A stretch of DNA of 64,000 bases, taken from the NCBI RefSeq assembly GCF_019929345.1, contig NZ_JAHZPJ010000010.1:20032-84031 (forward strand), given 5' to 3'. The notes beneath the pieces are model-generated. The model did not search any database. It saw nothing but the letters and a program-made list of their open reading frames with translations, and had not been told where the DNA came from. This stretch comes from Streptococcus oralis. GTDB taxonomy: Bacteria; Bacillota; Bacilli; Lactobacillales; Streptococcaceae. The number at the start of each line of letters is the position of its first letter. Position 1 is the first letter of the stretch. This document shows positions 1-8,951 of this stretch, one piece after another. The translations under genes were made by a program, and so were the position numbers.

Positions 1-84
1 GTGAGAGAAATCAAGGACATTCACCGTGTTTTTGCCACCGACCTAAATACTGCTTTTAAAACAGTATTTAAGTGGGAAGTGTAG
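1..84 (+). CDS. C-terminal end of a reductase, probably TarJ (partial)
   Basis: Reading frame 1 is open from the first base to a TAG stop at 82-84 and encodes 27 residues ending in FKWEV. Only the tail is present, so no domain can be seen. The call rests on context: in pneumococci and relatives the licABC genes follow tarI and tarJ, and TarJ (ribulose-5-phosphate reductase for CDP-ribitol synthesis) would end just here, 16 nt before licA. This is inference from known gene order rather than from motifs. The window start cuts the gene; it is not a natural truncation. Confidence 0.6.
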   Translation: MREIKDIHRVFATDLNTAFKTVFKWEV

Positions 85-100
85 GAGATGGAGGCTAATT

Positions 101-958
101 GTGGAGAAACTCATTAGAGAAAAAATTTCTTCTTTGCTATCTGATGAAGAGGAAGTCCTTAGTGTTGAACAGCTAGGCGGTATGACCAATCAGAATTATT
201 TAGTTAAAACAACCTTCAAACCCTATATTGTTAAGTTCTTCGGAAAAGGAACTGAAAAGCTCATCAATCGTCAAGATGAAAAATACAATCTTGAATTGTT
301 GAAAGACTTGAATCTTGATGTCAAGAATTATCTCTTTGATATAGAGTCAGGAATTAAGGTCAATGAGTACATCGAATCAGCAGTAACTCTTGATTCAACA
401 TCAATCAAGTCCAAGTTTAAAAAGATTGCACCAATTTTACAAACTATTCATGCTTCAGGAAAAGAGCTAAGAGGAGAGTTTGCTCCATTTGAGGAAATCA
501 GAAAATATGAATCCTTGATTGAGGGAAATATCCCTTACGCCAACTATGAAGCTGTGAGAAAAGAAGTATTTTCACTAGAGAAAAGATTGGCTGACTTAGG
601 TATTGACAAAAAGTCTTGTCATATTGATTTGGTACCAGAAAATTTCATCGAATCACCACAAGGACGCATGTATTTGATTGACTGGGAATACTCTTCTATG
701 AATGACCCGATGTGGGATTTGGCAGCTCTCTTTTTGGAGTCTGAATTTACAAAGCAAGAGGAAGAAAACTTCCTTTCCTACTATGAGAGTAACAAAACTC
801 CAGTATCTCGCGAGAAGATTCGAATCTATAAAATCTTACAAGATACCATCTGGAGTTTGTGGACAGTGTATAAAGAAGCTCAAGGGGCTGATTTTGGAGA
901 TTATGGTGTCAATCGTTACCAAAGAGCTGTCGAAGGTCTGACTTATTATGGAGGTTAG
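101..958 (+). CDS. licA: choline kinase LicA
   Basis: A 285-residue member of the LicA/choline kinase family, phosphorylating imported choline with ATP to give phosphocholine for decoration of teichoic and lipoteichoic acid. The kinase signature HIDLVPEN (catalytic Asp and the metal-binding Asn) is followed by IDWEYSSMNDPMWDLA, the second metal/ATP motif of aminoglycoside phosphotransferase-like kinases. The start is GTG at 101, preceded by GGAGATGGAGG (83-93). The stop lies just before the licB start, and licB and licC follow closely, so the three are cotranscribed with the upstream tar genes. No damage is seen; length fits the family. Confidence 0.93.
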   Translation: MEKLIREKISSLLSDEEEVLSVEQLGGMTNQNYLVKTTFKPYIVKFFGKGTEKLINRQDEKYNLELLKDLNLDVKNYLFDIESGIKVNEYIESAVTLDSTSIKSKFKKIAPILQTIHASGKELRGEFAPFEEIRKYESLIEGNIPYANYEAVRKEVFSLEKRLADLGIDKKSCHIDLVPENFIESPQGRMYLIDWEYSSMNDPMWDLAALFLESEFTKQEEENFLSYYESNKTPVSREKIRIYKILQDTIWSLWTVYKEAQGADFGDYGVNRYQRAVEGLTYYGG

Positions 959-959
959 G

Positions 960-1838
960 ATGAAGAATAAAAATGGTGTTTCTTTTGGTCTGCTCTCTGG
1001 TATCTTCTGGGGGCTAGGTCTGACAATTAGTTCTTATATCTTTTCAGTTTTTACCAATCTTTCGCCTTTTGTGGTGGCTGCCGCTCATGATTTCTTGAGT
1101 ATCTTTATCTTGTTAGCTTTTCTTTTGGTAAAAGAAGGGAAAGTTCGACTCTCTATTTTCTTAAATATTCGAAATGTCAGTGTTATTATCGGAGCCTTGC
1201 TAGCTGGACCTATTGGTATGCAGGCCAATCTTTATGCGGTTAAGTATATCGGTAGTTCTCTAGCCTCTTCAGTATCAGCTATCTATCCAGCAATTTCAGT
1301 TTTGCTCGCCTTCTTCATTTTGAAACACAAGGTATCTAAGAATACTGTGTTTGGTATTCTGTTGATTATCGCTGGTATTATTGCCCAGACTTACAAAGTT
1401 GAGCAGGTCAATTCTTTTTATATCGGAATTCTTTGTGCCCTTGTCTGTGCCATTGCCTGGGGGAGTGAAAGTGTTCTCAGCTCCTATGCTATGGAAAGTG
1501 AATTAAGTGAAATTGAAGCCTTACTAATCCGCCAAGTAACTTCATTCTTGTCCTATCTTGTTATTGTGCTCTTTTCTCATCATTCATTTGCAGAAGTGGC
1601 AGATGGACAATTGTTTGGTCTATTGCTTATCTTTGCGGCCTTTGATATGATTTCCTACTTAGCTTATTATATCGCAATTAATCGCTTACAACCTGCGAAA
1701 GCGACAGGTTTGAATGTGAGCTATGTAGTTTGGACTGTCTTATTTGCAGTTATTTTCTTGGGTGCACCGCTAGATATGCTGACAATCATCACTTCACTTA
1801 TTGTTATGGCTGGTGTTTATATTATTATTAAAGAATAA
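960..1838 (+). CDS. licB: choline permease LicB (EamA/DMT transporter)
   Basis: A hydrophobic protein of 292 residues with about ten membrane segments in two repeated EamA halves, typical of the drug/metabolite transporter superfamily. In the lic locus it imports choline for LicA. An in-frame ATG at 948 lies inside licA, but ATG at 960 is preceded at 5 nt by GGAGG (950-954), so 960 is chosen as the start. It is translated right after licA stops (958), consistent with coupling. The gene is intact and close in character to pneumococcal LicB as I remember it. Confidence 0.9.
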   Translation: MKNKNGVSFGLLSGIFWGLGLTISSYIFSVFTNLSPFVVAAAHDFLSIFILLAFLLVKEGKVRLSIFLNIRNVSVIIGALLAGPIGMQANLYAVKYIGSSLASSVSAIYPAISVLLAFFILKHKVSKNTVFGILLIIAGIIAQTYKVEQVNSFYIGILCALVCAIAWGSESVLSSYAMESELSEIEALLIRQVTSFLSYLVIVLFSHHSFAEVADGQLFGLLLIFAAFDMISYLAYYIAINRLQPAKATGLNVSYVVWTVLFAVIFLGAPLDMLTIITSLIVMAGVYIIIKE

Positions 1839-1849
1839 AGGAGATTCGT

Positions 1850-2539
1850 GTGAAAGCGATTATTTTAGCAGCGGGCTTAGGAACTCGCCTGCGCCCTATG
1901 ACTGAAAATACCCCAAAAGCTTTGGTCAAGGTTAATCAAAAACCCTTGGTAGAATACCAAATCGAGTTTCTGAAAGAGAGAGGAATTGATGAGATTATCA
2001 TCGTTGTTGGTTACCTCAAAGAACAATTTGACTACCTAAAAGAAAAATATGGAGTCCGTTTAGTTTTTAACGACAAGTATGCTGATTACAACAACTTTTA
2101 CTCACTTTACCTCGTAAAAGAAGACTTGGCAAATAGCTATGTCATTGATGCAGATAATTATCTTTTTAAAAATATGTTTAGAAACGATCTTAAACGTTCA
2201 ACCTATTTCAGTGTTTATCGTGAAGACTGTGAAAATGAATGGTTCTTGGTTTATGGTGATGACTATAAAGTTCAAGACATCATCGTTGACAGCAAGGCTG
2301 GCCGTATTTTGAGTGGGGTTTCATTCTGGGATGCTCCAACTGCTGAAAAGATTGTTGGTTTTATTGACAAAGCATACGCAAGTGGTGAATTTGTTGATCT
2401 CTATTGGGACAACATGGTTAAAGATAATATCAAAGAATTAGATGTGTATGTCGAAGAACTAGAAGAAAACAGTATCTACGAAATTGATAGTGTAAAGGAT
2501 TACCAAAAATTAGAAGAAATTCTCTCTTCTATTAACTAA
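1850..2539 (+). CDS. licC: CTP:phosphocholine cytidylyltransferase LicC
   Basis: The 229-residue enzyme couples phosphocholine to CTP, giving CDP-choline for teichoic acid. The N-terminus IILAAGLGTRLRPMTENTPK is the nucleotidyltransferase loop that binds CTP, with the conserved Lys shortly after in the PKALVKV stretch. Later DADNYLF carries the metal-binding Asp. Start is GTG at 1850 with AGGAG at 1839-1843. It is the last gene of the lic operon and is followed by a factor-independent terminator. Length equals that of the characterised pneumococcal enzyme. Confidence 0.93.
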   Translation: MKAIILAAGLGTRLRPMTENTPKALVKVNQKPLVEYQIEFLKERGIDEIIIVVGYLKEQFDYLKEKYGVRLVFNDKYADYNNFYSLYLVKEDLANSYVIDADNYLFKNMFRNDLKRSTYFSVYREDCENEWFLVYGDDYKVQDIIVDSKAGRILSGVSFWDAPTAEKIVGFIDKAYASGEFVDLYWDNMVKDNIKELDVYVEELEENSIYEIDSVKDYQKLEEILSSIN

Positions 2540-2553
2540 TACGACAAAAATAG

Positions 2554-2577
2554 GAAGGTTTATAGCCTTCTTTTTTT
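2554..2577 (+). terminator. terminator of the lic operon
   Basis: GAAGG (2554-2558) pairs with CCTTC (2566-2570) around a 7-nt loop and runs into seven T residues. Confidence 0.8.
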
Positions 2578-2644
2578 ACTCTTAGATTCTTAGAAGGTTT
2601 AAATACTATAATTATTGCTACAATAATGAATAAATTAAGGTCAA

Positions 2645-2684
2645 ATAAAAAGGATTTAGCTTCGTTTAATATTAAACTAAATCC
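2645..2684 (-). terminator. terminator of the panT/coaCB operon
   Basis: GGATTTAG (2652-2659) pairs with CTAAATCC (2677-2684), with further pairing of TTTAAT and ATTAAA inside. An A-run at 2646-2651 gives a U-run on the minus strand, so it ends transcripts coming from panT. The remaining sequence between licC and panT shows nothing else. Confidence 0.75.
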
Positions 2685-2736
2685 ATTGAATAAATTATTT
2701 GTCGATTTTTTATGGTCAGTAAAATTTAAAGTGGAG

Positions 2737-3300
2737 TTATTTCTTTAAATTTTCGAGACGTGGGACAATTGCTACTGTTAGAATGGCAGAAATGACAAGC
2801 TCGGCAATTGAGTTTGTAGAAATAACTGTTGCCAGGAGTTTTTGGATATTTCCATCAAAAACATTTCCAAAAAGGAAGAAGATTCCCCCAAGGACAAAGA
2901 CGGTATTAGTAAGGGAACCGAGAGCACCAGCAAAGATGAGACCCGTTCTGTTTTTTAATAATTTATAAACCAAGTAAGGCGTCAGACCAATCAAAACGCG
3001 AGGGACAATAGCGATAATCGCAGAATAGATGTTTCCGTTCGGTACGAATGGTGAGAAGAGGTAGCTGGTTGGAAGGATGGTAACCGTGTTAACCGTTAAG
3101 CTCAATAGCCCCATAAGAAAACCAAGTGTAACTCCAACTCGAGGACCATAGATGATACTAGCAATGATTACTGGAATATGAACGATAGTTGGTTTAATCG
3201 GGAATGGGAAAAGGTTAAATAGAAGAGAACTCAAAAAGTGGATAACGAGCATAACTGCAAAAAAGATAGCAATCGGTGCAATATTAGAGCGTTTGTTCAT
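2737..3300 (-). CDS. panT: ECF transporter S component, pantothenate type
   Basis: A 187-residue protein with five to six membrane helices and the compact layout of energy-coupling-factor S components. It would bind pantothenate and use the shared ECF ATPases and T component encoded elsewhere. The specificity is inferred mainly from context: its start overlaps the end of coaC by 17 nt, and coaC/coaB act on pantothenate-derived intermediates. Family motifs alone do not fix the substrate. It is the last gene of a minus-strand operon and is followed by a terminator. Confidence 0.75.
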   Translation of the reverse strand: MNKRSNIAPIAIFFAVMLVIHFLSSLLFNLFPFPIKPTIVHIPVIIASIIYGPRVGVTLGFLMGLLSLTVNTVTILPTSYLFSPFVPNGNIYSAIIAIVPRVLIGLTPYLVYKLLKNRTGLIFAGALGSLTNTVFVLGGIFFLFGNVFDGNIQKLLATVISTNSIAELVISAILTVAIVPRLENLKK

Positions 3301-3835
3301 CGAGGGTTTCCTTTATTCTTTCTAAAATAGTATTCAGATCAGCTAGGGCGCCTTTGCCGTGATCGCCACAGGCTAGTAGAGATTCCTTGGGAGAAATTAT
3401 CTGATAATCATAGGTCTCTAATGTTTTTAGATTAGCTTGAGTTGCCGGATGGTCATACATTTTTGTATTCATGGCTGGTGCGACCAACTTTTTGACGTAG
3501 TCTGGCAAGGCAAGTGCTGTACTTGTCACCATGTTGTTAGCAAATCCGTGTGCTAGTTTGGCGATGGTATTAGCAGTAGCAGGGACAACGACAAAAAGAT
3601 CAGCTTTTTTGCCTAGTTCAATATGATTGACTTGATCAGGATAGGGCTCCTTCATGACATCAAGATGGACAGGATTCTGTGAGAGGACTTGTAGTGTCAA
3701 CGGTTGGATAAACTTTGTAGCAGCATGAGTCATTATTACAGTGACATCATGGCCCTGTTTCTTCAAGGAACTGACCAGGTCAGCTGATTTATAGGAGGCA
3801 ATGGAACCTGTCACTGCAATGAGAATATTTGCCAT
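3284..3835 (-). CDS. coaC: phosphopantothenoylcysteine decarboxylase CoaC
   Basis: A 183-residue flavoprotein that decarboxylates phosphopantothenoylcysteine to phosphopantetheine in CoA synthesis. The N-terminus ILIAVTGSIASYKS is the FMN-binding segment; PAMNTKMYDHP holds the conserved PAMN substrate motif, and LLACGDHGKG carries the family Cys. In most bacteria this activity is the N-terminal half of a CoaBC fusion; here it is separate, as is normal in streptococci. coaB lies 11 nt upstream and panT overlaps its end, so the three form one operon. Confidence 0.9.
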   Translation of the reverse strand: MANILIAVTGSIASYKSADLVSSLKKQGHDVTVIMTHAATKFIQPLTLQVLSQNPVHLDVMKEPYPDQVNHIELGKKADLFVVVPATANTIAKLAHGFANNMVTSTALALPDYVKKLVAPAMNTKMYDHPATQANLKTLETYDYQIISPKESLLACGDHGKGALADLNTILERIKETLDEQTL

Positions 3836-3846
3836 GGCTTTCCTTT

Positions 3847-4536
3847 CTATGAATCATATGCTTGAATTTTTTCAAGGAGGAGGTTTGCTATTTCCTCTTT
3901 GGTTTGAACGGTTTGGAGTTGCTCTTTCTTAACAAAGATTGCATGATGCTGATTTGCTGAAATTTGAGTGAGGTCATTTGCAATGATCAAGTCTGCTTGG
4001 TTCTTGATAAGACTCTGTCTAGCAATTTCTATGAGATAATCTTCAGAGACATCAACCAGCAGTTTAAAACCAATCAGATGAATAGCTGGATTCCATTCCT
4101 TGACTAGAGAGATGATTTTGGGTGTTTTTTTCAGAAATAAAACCTGAACCTCATCAGTTGAAGAAATCTTAGCTTGATGATTCTGCTTGTTTAAGAATTC
4201 TTCTAGATTGGAGCTAGCCTGAACTTCCTCAAGCCCCGTCATATAAACAGGAGTATAGTCTGATACAGCCATTGAGTGGATTAAGACCTGATATTTCTTA
4301 ACAAGTTCTTGCATCACAACAAGAAGGTCGTTGGTATTGTCAATTTCTCGAATGCTTAGGTTGGGATGAGTTTCTGGCTTCACAGCTCGGTTTGTCGTTA
4401 TCAAACAAACTTCATGTCCCGCAGCAAGCAAGGTTTCTGTGATGATTTTTCCCAAGCGACCAGTTGAATGGTTAGTGATAGAGCGGACGCTATCGATAGC
4501 TTCACTCGTACCGCCCGATGTAACTAAAATTTTCAT
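3847..4536 (-). CDS. coaB: phosphopantothenate--cysteine ligase CoaB
   Basis: The 229-residue ligase joins cysteine to 4'-phosphopantothenate, the step before CoaC. The N-terminal LVTSGGTSEAIDSVR matches the nucleotide-binding start of CoaB, and IANDL and the FKLLVD segments fit the family. A GTG lies five codons upstream (4551), but ATG at 4536 gives the family N-terminus MKILVTSGG. No Shine-Dalgarno precedes it; instead a TACAAT box ends 6 nt before the ATG, so the mRNA may be leaderless. First gene of coaB-coaC-panT. Confidence 0.9.
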   Translation of the reverse strand: MKILVTSGGTSEAIDSVRSITNHSTGRLGKIITETLLAAGHEVCLITTNRAVKPETHPNLSIREIDNTNDLLVVMQELVKKYQVLIHSMAVSDYTPVYMTGLEEVQASSNLEEFLNKQNHQAKISSTDEVQVLFLKKTPKIISLVKEWNPAIHLIGFKLLVDVSEDYLIEIARQSLIKNQADLIIANDLTQISANQHHAIFVKKEQLQTVQTKEEIANLLLEKIQAYDS

Positions 4537-4542
4537 AGAACT

Positions 4543-4548
4543 ATTGTA
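4543..4548 (-). promoter_or_regulatory. -10 box of the coaB operon, candidate leaderless start
   Basis: On the minus strand TGTGTACAAT is followed by exactly six bases (AGTTCT) and then the coaB ATG. A start of transcription about 7 nt after the -10 box would fall on the ATG itself. Confidence 0.55.
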
Positions 4549-4571
4549 CACAAAAATAAACGGTAAGTAAA

Positions 4572-4586
4572 ATGAAAGCGATAAAT
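4572..4586 (-). promoter_or_regulatory. cre-like site between coaB and fhs
   Basis: ATGAAAGCGATAAAT matches the streptococcal cre consensus WTGWAARCGYTWWCW at 13 of 15 positions. It lies just upstream of the coaB promoter and could also act on fhs. CcpA binding is inferred. Confidence 0.4.
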
Positions 4587-4607
4587 TCTTGGGAAAACGG
4601 AGATTTA

Positions 4608-4626
4608 TTATAGTTTCAAACTATAA
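4608..4626. repeat. perfect 9-bp inverted repeat, possible operator
   Basis: TTATAGTTT (4608-4616) and AAACTATAA (4618-4626) form a perfect palindrome around a single C. It sits in the divergent coaB/fhs region about 100 bp upstream of the fhs -10 box and has no T-run, so an operator is more likely than a terminator. The regulator is unknown. Confidence 0.4.
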
Positions 4627-4723
4627 AGCCATATAAAATTTAAGAAAAGGCTCTAAAAACCTCAAAAAATTGCAATATTTACGAACATTAGCAAGCTTAA
4701 TGGGTGTTAAAAATCTTATTTTG

Positions 4724-4732
4724 TGTTATAAT
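4724..4732 (+). promoter_or_regulatory. extended -10 promoter of fhs
   Basis: TGTTATAAT (TGn plus a consensus -10 at 4727-4732) lies 33 nt before the fhs ATG; no good -35 box is seen at the usual distance. Confidence 0.7.
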
Positions 4733-4765
4733 GAATTATCATATAAGAGGTTAGAGGAGTTTTGA

Positions 4766-6436
4766 ATGAAAACAGATATTGAAATCGCACAGAGTATTGA
4801 GTTAAAGCCAATCGTGGATGTTGTAGAGAAACTTGGTATTTCTTACGATGATTTGGAGTTGTACGGAAAGTACAAGGCTAAGCTCAGTTTTGATAAAATT
4901 CGTGCAGTTGAGAACAATCCAATTGGCAAATTGATCTTGGTGACTGCCATCAACCCAACACCTGCAGGTGAAGGGAAATCAACTATTACCATTGGTCTTG
5001 CGGATGCCTTGAATAAGATTGGTAAGAAAACCATGATTGCTATCCGCGAACCATCTCTTGGTCCAGTAATGGGAATCAAAGGTGGTGCAGCCGGTGGTGG
5101 TTATGCTCAAGTTCTACCAATGGAAGATATCAACCTCCACTTTACTGGAGATATGCATGCCATTACAACTGCCAACAATGCTCTTTCTGCTTTGATTGAC
5201 AACCACTTGCACCAAGGAAATGAGCTGGAAATTGACCAACGTCGTATCCTCTGGAAACGTGTTGTGGACTTGAACGACCGAGCTCTTCGTCATGTGACCG
5301 TTGGACTTGGTGGTCCTCTAAATGGTATTCCACGTGAGGATGGTTTCGATATTACCGTTGCTTCTGAAATTATGGCCATTCTTTGCTTGGCGACGGACAT
5401 CGAGGACTTGAAACGTCGTCTGGCTAATATCGTTATCGGATATCGCTATGATCGTACACCTGTTTCTGTAGGTGATTTGCAGGTTGAGGGTGCTTTGGCT
5501 TTGATCTTGAAGGATGCTATTAAGCCTAATCTCGTTCAGACAATTTACGGTACACCTGCCTTTGTACACGGTGGTCCATTTGCCAATATCGCTCACGGAT
5601 GTAACTCTGTCTTGGCAACAAGCACAGCCCTTCGTTTGGCTGATTACACAGTTACTGAAGCTGGTTTTGGTGCGGACCTTGGTGCTGAGAAATTCCTTGA
5701 TATTAAGACACCAAACTTGCCAACTTCTCCAGATGCGGTAGTCATCGTTGCAACCCTTCGTGCCCTTAAGATGAATGGTGGCGTTGCTAAAGATGCTCTG
5801 ACAGAAGAAAACGTAGAAGCAGTTCGCGCAGGTTTTGCTAACTTGAGACGCCATGTTGAAAACATCCGTAAGTTTGGTATTCCTGCAGTTGTCGCGATTA
5901 ACGAATTTGTCTCTGATACAGAAGCTGAAATCGCAGCCTTGAAAGAACTCTGTGCTTCAATTGATGTGCCAGTTGAACTAGCAAGTGTCTGGGCTGATGG
6001 CGCGGAAGGTGGAGTAGCTCTTGCTGAAACGGTTGTTAAGACTATCGCAGAAAATCCAGCTAACTACACACGTCTTTATGACAACGACCTTTCTGTCCAA
6101 GAAAAGATTGAAAAGATTGTTACAGAGATCTACCGTGGTAGCAAAGTGAACTTTGAAAAGAAAGCCCAAACGCAAATCGCACAAATCGTTCAGAATGGTT
6201 GGGACAAATTGCCAATCTGTATGGCTAAAACTCAATATAGTTTCTCAGACAATCCAAATGCACTTGGAGCCCCAGAAAACTTTGAAATTACCATTCGTGA
6301 ATTGGTACCAAAATTGGGGGCGGGCTTCATCGTTGCCTTAACTGGTGATGTCATGACCATGCCAGGACTTCCAAAACGACCAGCTGCTCTCAATATGGAC
6401 GTTGAAAGCGACGGAACTGTTCTAGGATTGTTCTAA
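4766..6436 (+). CDS. fhs: formate--tetrahydrofolate ligase
   Basis: A 556-residue ATP-dependent enzyme that charges formate onto tetrahydrofolate to give 10-formyl-THF for purine and fMet-tRNA synthesis. The P-loop-like [15 protein letters not shown] lies near residues 62-77, and [21 protein letters not shown] follows, both typical of the family. [15 protein letters not shown] is the conserved C-terminal signature. The start has AGAGGAG at 4752-4758. It is a single-gene unit between its own extended -10 promoter and a strong terminator. Full length, no anomalies. Confidence 0.95.
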   Translation: MKTDIEIAQSIELKPIVDVVEKLGISYDDLELYGKYKAKLSFDKIRAVENNPIGKLILVTAINPTPAGEGKSTITIGLADALNKIGKKTMIAIREPSLGPVMGIKGGAAGGGYAQVLPMEDINLHFTGDMHAITTANNALSALIDNHLHQGNELEIDQRRILWKRVVDLNDRALRHVTVGLGGPLNGIPREDGFDITVASEIMAILCLATDIEDLKRRLANIVIGYRYDRTPVSVGDLQVEGALALILKDAIKPNLVQTIYGTPAFVHGGPFANIAHGCNSVLATSTALRLADYTVTEAGFGADLGAEKFLDIKTPNLPTSPDAVVIVATLRALKMNGGVAKDALTEENVEAVRAGFANLRRHVENIRKFGIPAVVAINEFVSDTEAEIAALKELCASIDVPVELASVWADGAEGGVALAETVVKTIAENPANYTRLYDNDLSVQEKIEKIVTEIYRGSKVNFEKKAQTQIAQIVQNGWDKLPICMAKTQYSFSDNPNALGAPENFEITIRELVPKLGAGFIVALTGDVMTMPGLPKRPAALNMDVESDGTVLGLF

Positions 6437-6451
6437 AATTTAGATGATATT

Positions 6452-6486
6452 AAAAGAGTTTGGAAATGCTATCCAAGCTCTTTTTC
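6452..6486 (+). terminator. fhs terminator
   Basis: AAAAGAGTTTGGA (6452-6464) pairs with TCCAAGCTCTTTT (6472-6484), a 13-bp stem with one G-U pair, a 7-nt loop and a T-run. Confidence 0.85.
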
Positions 6487-6578
6487 ATGTCTAGATATAA
6501 CTAGTTGTCTTCAGCTGATGAAAGCTTTGCCTCCTAGACGCAATCAGTCTAGCTAAAGATATTTTCCCTGATTTTTGA

Positions 6579-6584
6579 TATAAT
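6579..6584 (+). promoter_or_regulatory. -10 box of pcrA
   Basis: TATAAT preceded by TGA in the extended position (TTTTTGATATAATAG), 33 nt before the pcrA ATG. No convincing -35. Confidence 0.6.
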
Positions 6585-6617
6585 AGAAACATTGACTTCA
6601 AGAGTAAGGAAGAGAAA

Positions 6618-8909
6618 ATGAACGCATTATTGAATGGAATGAATGACCGTCAAGCTGAGGCGGTGCAAACGACAGAAGGGCCCTTGTTAATCATGGCGGG
6701 GGCTGGTTCTGGGAAGACTCGTGTTTTGACCCACCGAATCGCCTACTTGATTGATGAAAAGATGGTCAATCCTTGGAATATCTTGGCCATTACCTTTACC
6801 AACAAGGCTGCGCGTGAGATGAAGGAGCGTGCCTATGGGCTCAATCCAGCAACCCAGGATTGCCTGATTGCGACCTTTCACTCCATGTGTGTTCGTATTC
6901 TGCGTCGTGATGCGGATCATATTGGCTACAATCGGAATTTCACCATTGTAGATCCTGGTGAACAGCGAACCCTCATGAAGCGCATTCTCAAGCAATTGAA
7001 CTTGAATCCGAAAAAATGGAATGAACGAACTATTTTGGGGACTATTTCCAATGCTAAGAATGACCTAATTGATGATGTGGCTTATGCTGCCCAAGCTGGT
7101 GATATGTACACGCAAATCGTAGCCCAGTGTTATACAGCCTATCAGAAAGAGCTTCGTCAGTCTGAGTCCGTTGACTTTGATGATTTGATTATGTTGACCC
7201 TGCGTCTCTTTGATCAGAATCCTGACGTCTTAACCTACTATCAGCAGAAGTTCCAATACATCCATGTTGATGAGTACCAAGATACCAACCATGCCCAATA
7301 CCAACTGGTCAAACTCTTAGCTTCGCGCTTTAAAAATATCTGCGTGGTTGGAGATGCGGACCAGTCTATCTATGGTTGGCGTGGGGCTGATATGCAGAAT
7401 ATCTTGGATTTCGAGAAAGATTATCCTCAAGCCAAGGTAGTTTTGTTGGAAGAAAATTACCGTTCAACCAAAACCATTCTTCAAGCAGCCAACGATGTCA
7501 TCAAAAACAATAAAAATCGCCGCCCAAAGAATCTCTGGACCCAGAATGCTGACGGGGAACAGATTATTTACTATCGTGCAAATGACGAACAAGACGAGGC
7601 TGTTTTTGTAGCCAAAACCATCGACGAACTTGGTCGTAGTCAAAACTTCCTTCATAAGGATTTTGCAGTTCTCTACCGAACTAACGCCCAGTCCCGTACC
7701 ATTGAGGAAGCCCTGCTCAAGTCTAACATTCCTTATACTATGGTCGGCGGAACAAAGTTCTACAGCCGTAAGGAAATCCGTGATATTATCGCCTATCTTA
7801 ATCTTATTGCTAATTTGAGTGATAATATCAGTTTCGAGCGTATTATCAACGAGCCAAAACGTGGAATCGGCCCAGGAACGGTTGAGAAAATCCGTGATTT
7901 TGCTAGTATGCAAGATATGTCTATGCTAGATGCTTCAGCCAATATTATGCTGTCTGGTATCAAAGGAAAAGCAGCCCAGTCTATCTGGGATTTTGCCAAT
8001 ATGATTCTGGATTTGCGGGAGCAACTGGATCAATTAACCATCACCGAGCTGGTGGAGGCTGTTCTAGAAAAAATAGGTTATATCGATATTCTTAATGCTC
8101 AGGCAACCTTGGAAAGTAAGGCGCGGGTTGAAAATATCGAAGAGTTCCTATCTGTTACCAAGAATTTTGACGACAATCCTGATAGTCAAGAAGAGGAAAC
8201 AGGTTTGGACAAACTCAGTCGTTTCTTGAATGACCTTGCCCTGATTGCGGATACGGATTCAGGCAGTCAGGAGACATCAGAAGTGACCTTGATGACCTTG
8301 CACGCAGCTAAGGGACTTGAGTTCCCAGTTGTCTTTATCATTGGGATGGAGGAAAATGTCTTTCCCCTTAGCCGTGCAGCTGAAGATCCAGATGAGCTAG
8401 AAGAGGAACGCCGTTTGGCCTATGTCGGTATCACACGAGCAGAAAAGATCCTCTATCTGACCAATGCCAACTCTCGCTTGCTTTTTGGTCGTACCAGCTA
8501 CAATCGTCCGACTCGTTTTATCAATGAAATCAGTTCGGACTTGCTTGAGTATCAAGGTTTGGCCCGTCCAGCGAATACTAGCTTTAAAGCCTCTTATAGC
8601 AGTGGTGGGATTGCTTTCGGTCAAGGTATGAGCTTAGCTCAGGCCCTTCAAGAACGGAAACGCAATGCCGCACCAAGCTCTATCCAGTCAAGTGGTCGCC
8701 CATTTGGACAGTTTGCGGCTGGAAATAAAAAAGATTCAAGCAATACCAACTGGTCTATTGGAGATATTGCCCTCCACAAGAAATGGGGAGAGGGAACGGT
8801 CCTTGAAGTCTCAGGTAGTGGCGCTACTCAGGAACTAAAAATCAATTTCCCAGAAGTAGGGCTAAAAAAACTCCTAGCCAGTGTAGCCCCAATTGAGAAA
8901 AAAATCTAA
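6618..8909 (+). CDS. pcrA: ATP-dependent DNA helicase PcrA
   Basis: A 763-residue UvrD/PcrA superfamily 1 helicase (3' to 5'), acting in excision repair, rolling-circle replication and removal of RecA filaments. Walker A is AGAGSGKT (27-34), followed by TFTNKAAREMKER (motif Ia), VDEYQDTN (motif II), GDADQSIYGWRGA (motif III), VLLEENYRST (motif IV), LMTLHAAKGLEFPVVF (motif V) and EERRLAYVGITRAEK (motif VI). The C-terminus GDIALHKKWGEGTVLEV is the Tudor-like segment known to bind RNA polymerase. SD AAGGAAGAG lies just upstream. Intact and of family length. Confidence 0.95.
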   Translation: MNALLNGMNDRQAEAVQTTEGPLLIMAGAGSGKTRVLTHRIAYLIDEKMVNPWNILAITFTNKAAREMKERAYGLNPATQDCLIATFHSMCVRILRRDADHIGYNRNFTIVDPGEQRTLMKRILKQLNLNPKKWNERTILGTISNAKNDLIDDVAYAAQAGDMYTQIVAQCYTAYQKELRQSESVDFDDLIMLTLRLFDQNPDVLTYYQQKFQYIHVDEYQDTNHAQYQLVKLLASRFKNICVVGDADQSIYGWRGADMQNILDFEKDYPQAKVVLLEENYRSTKTILQAANDVIKNNKNRRPKNLWTQNADGEQIIYYRANDEQDEAVFVAKTIDELGRSQNFLHKDFAVLYRTNAQSRTIEEALLKSNIPYTMVGGTKFYSRKEIRDIIAYLNLIANLSDNISFERIINEPKRGIGPGTVEKIRDFASMQDMSMLDASANIMLSGIKGKAAQSIWDFANMILDLREQLDQLTITELVEAVLEKIGYIDILNAQATLESKARVENIEEFLSVTKNFDDNPDSQEEETGLDKLSRFLNDLALIADTDSGSQETSEVTLMTLHAAKGLEFPVVFIIGMEENVFPLSRAAEDPDELEEERRLAYVGITRAEKILYLTNANSRLLFGRTSYNRPTRFINEISSDLLEYQGLARPANTSFKASYSSGGIAFGQGMSLAQALQERKRNAAPSSIQSSGRPFGQFAAGNKKDSSNTNWSIGDIALHKKWGEGTVLEVSGSGATQELKINFPEVGLKKLLASVAPIEKKI

Positions 8910-8915
8910 TTTTCC

Positions 8916-8951
8916 ATCCTTCTCACGAATAATAAAGTGAGGAGGATTTTT
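8916..8951 (+). promoter_or_regulatory. terminator-like hairpin containing the radC ribosome-binding site
   Basis: ATCCTTCTCAC (8916-8926) pairs with GTGAGGAGGAT (8937-8947), eleven pairs with one G-U, loop of ten, then a run of five T (8947-8951). The 3' arm contains AGGAGG (8940-8945), the Shine-Dalgarno of radC, whose ATG is at 8952. The same hairpin could therefore end pcrA transcripts and shield radC translation. Confidence 0.7.

Noticed and set aside
4572..4732. Riboswitch between coaB and fhs (THF or similar)
   Set aside because: Leaders of both genes are too short: the fhs -10 is 33 nt from the ATG and coaB appears leaderless.
5318..5854. 178-codon frame antisense to fhs
   Set aside because: Shadow of the strongly conserved fhs frame; no ribosome site and Cys/Asn-rich nonsense composition.
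7464..7913. 149-codon frame antisense to pcrA
   Set aside because: Fully inside the helicase gene with no ribosome site.
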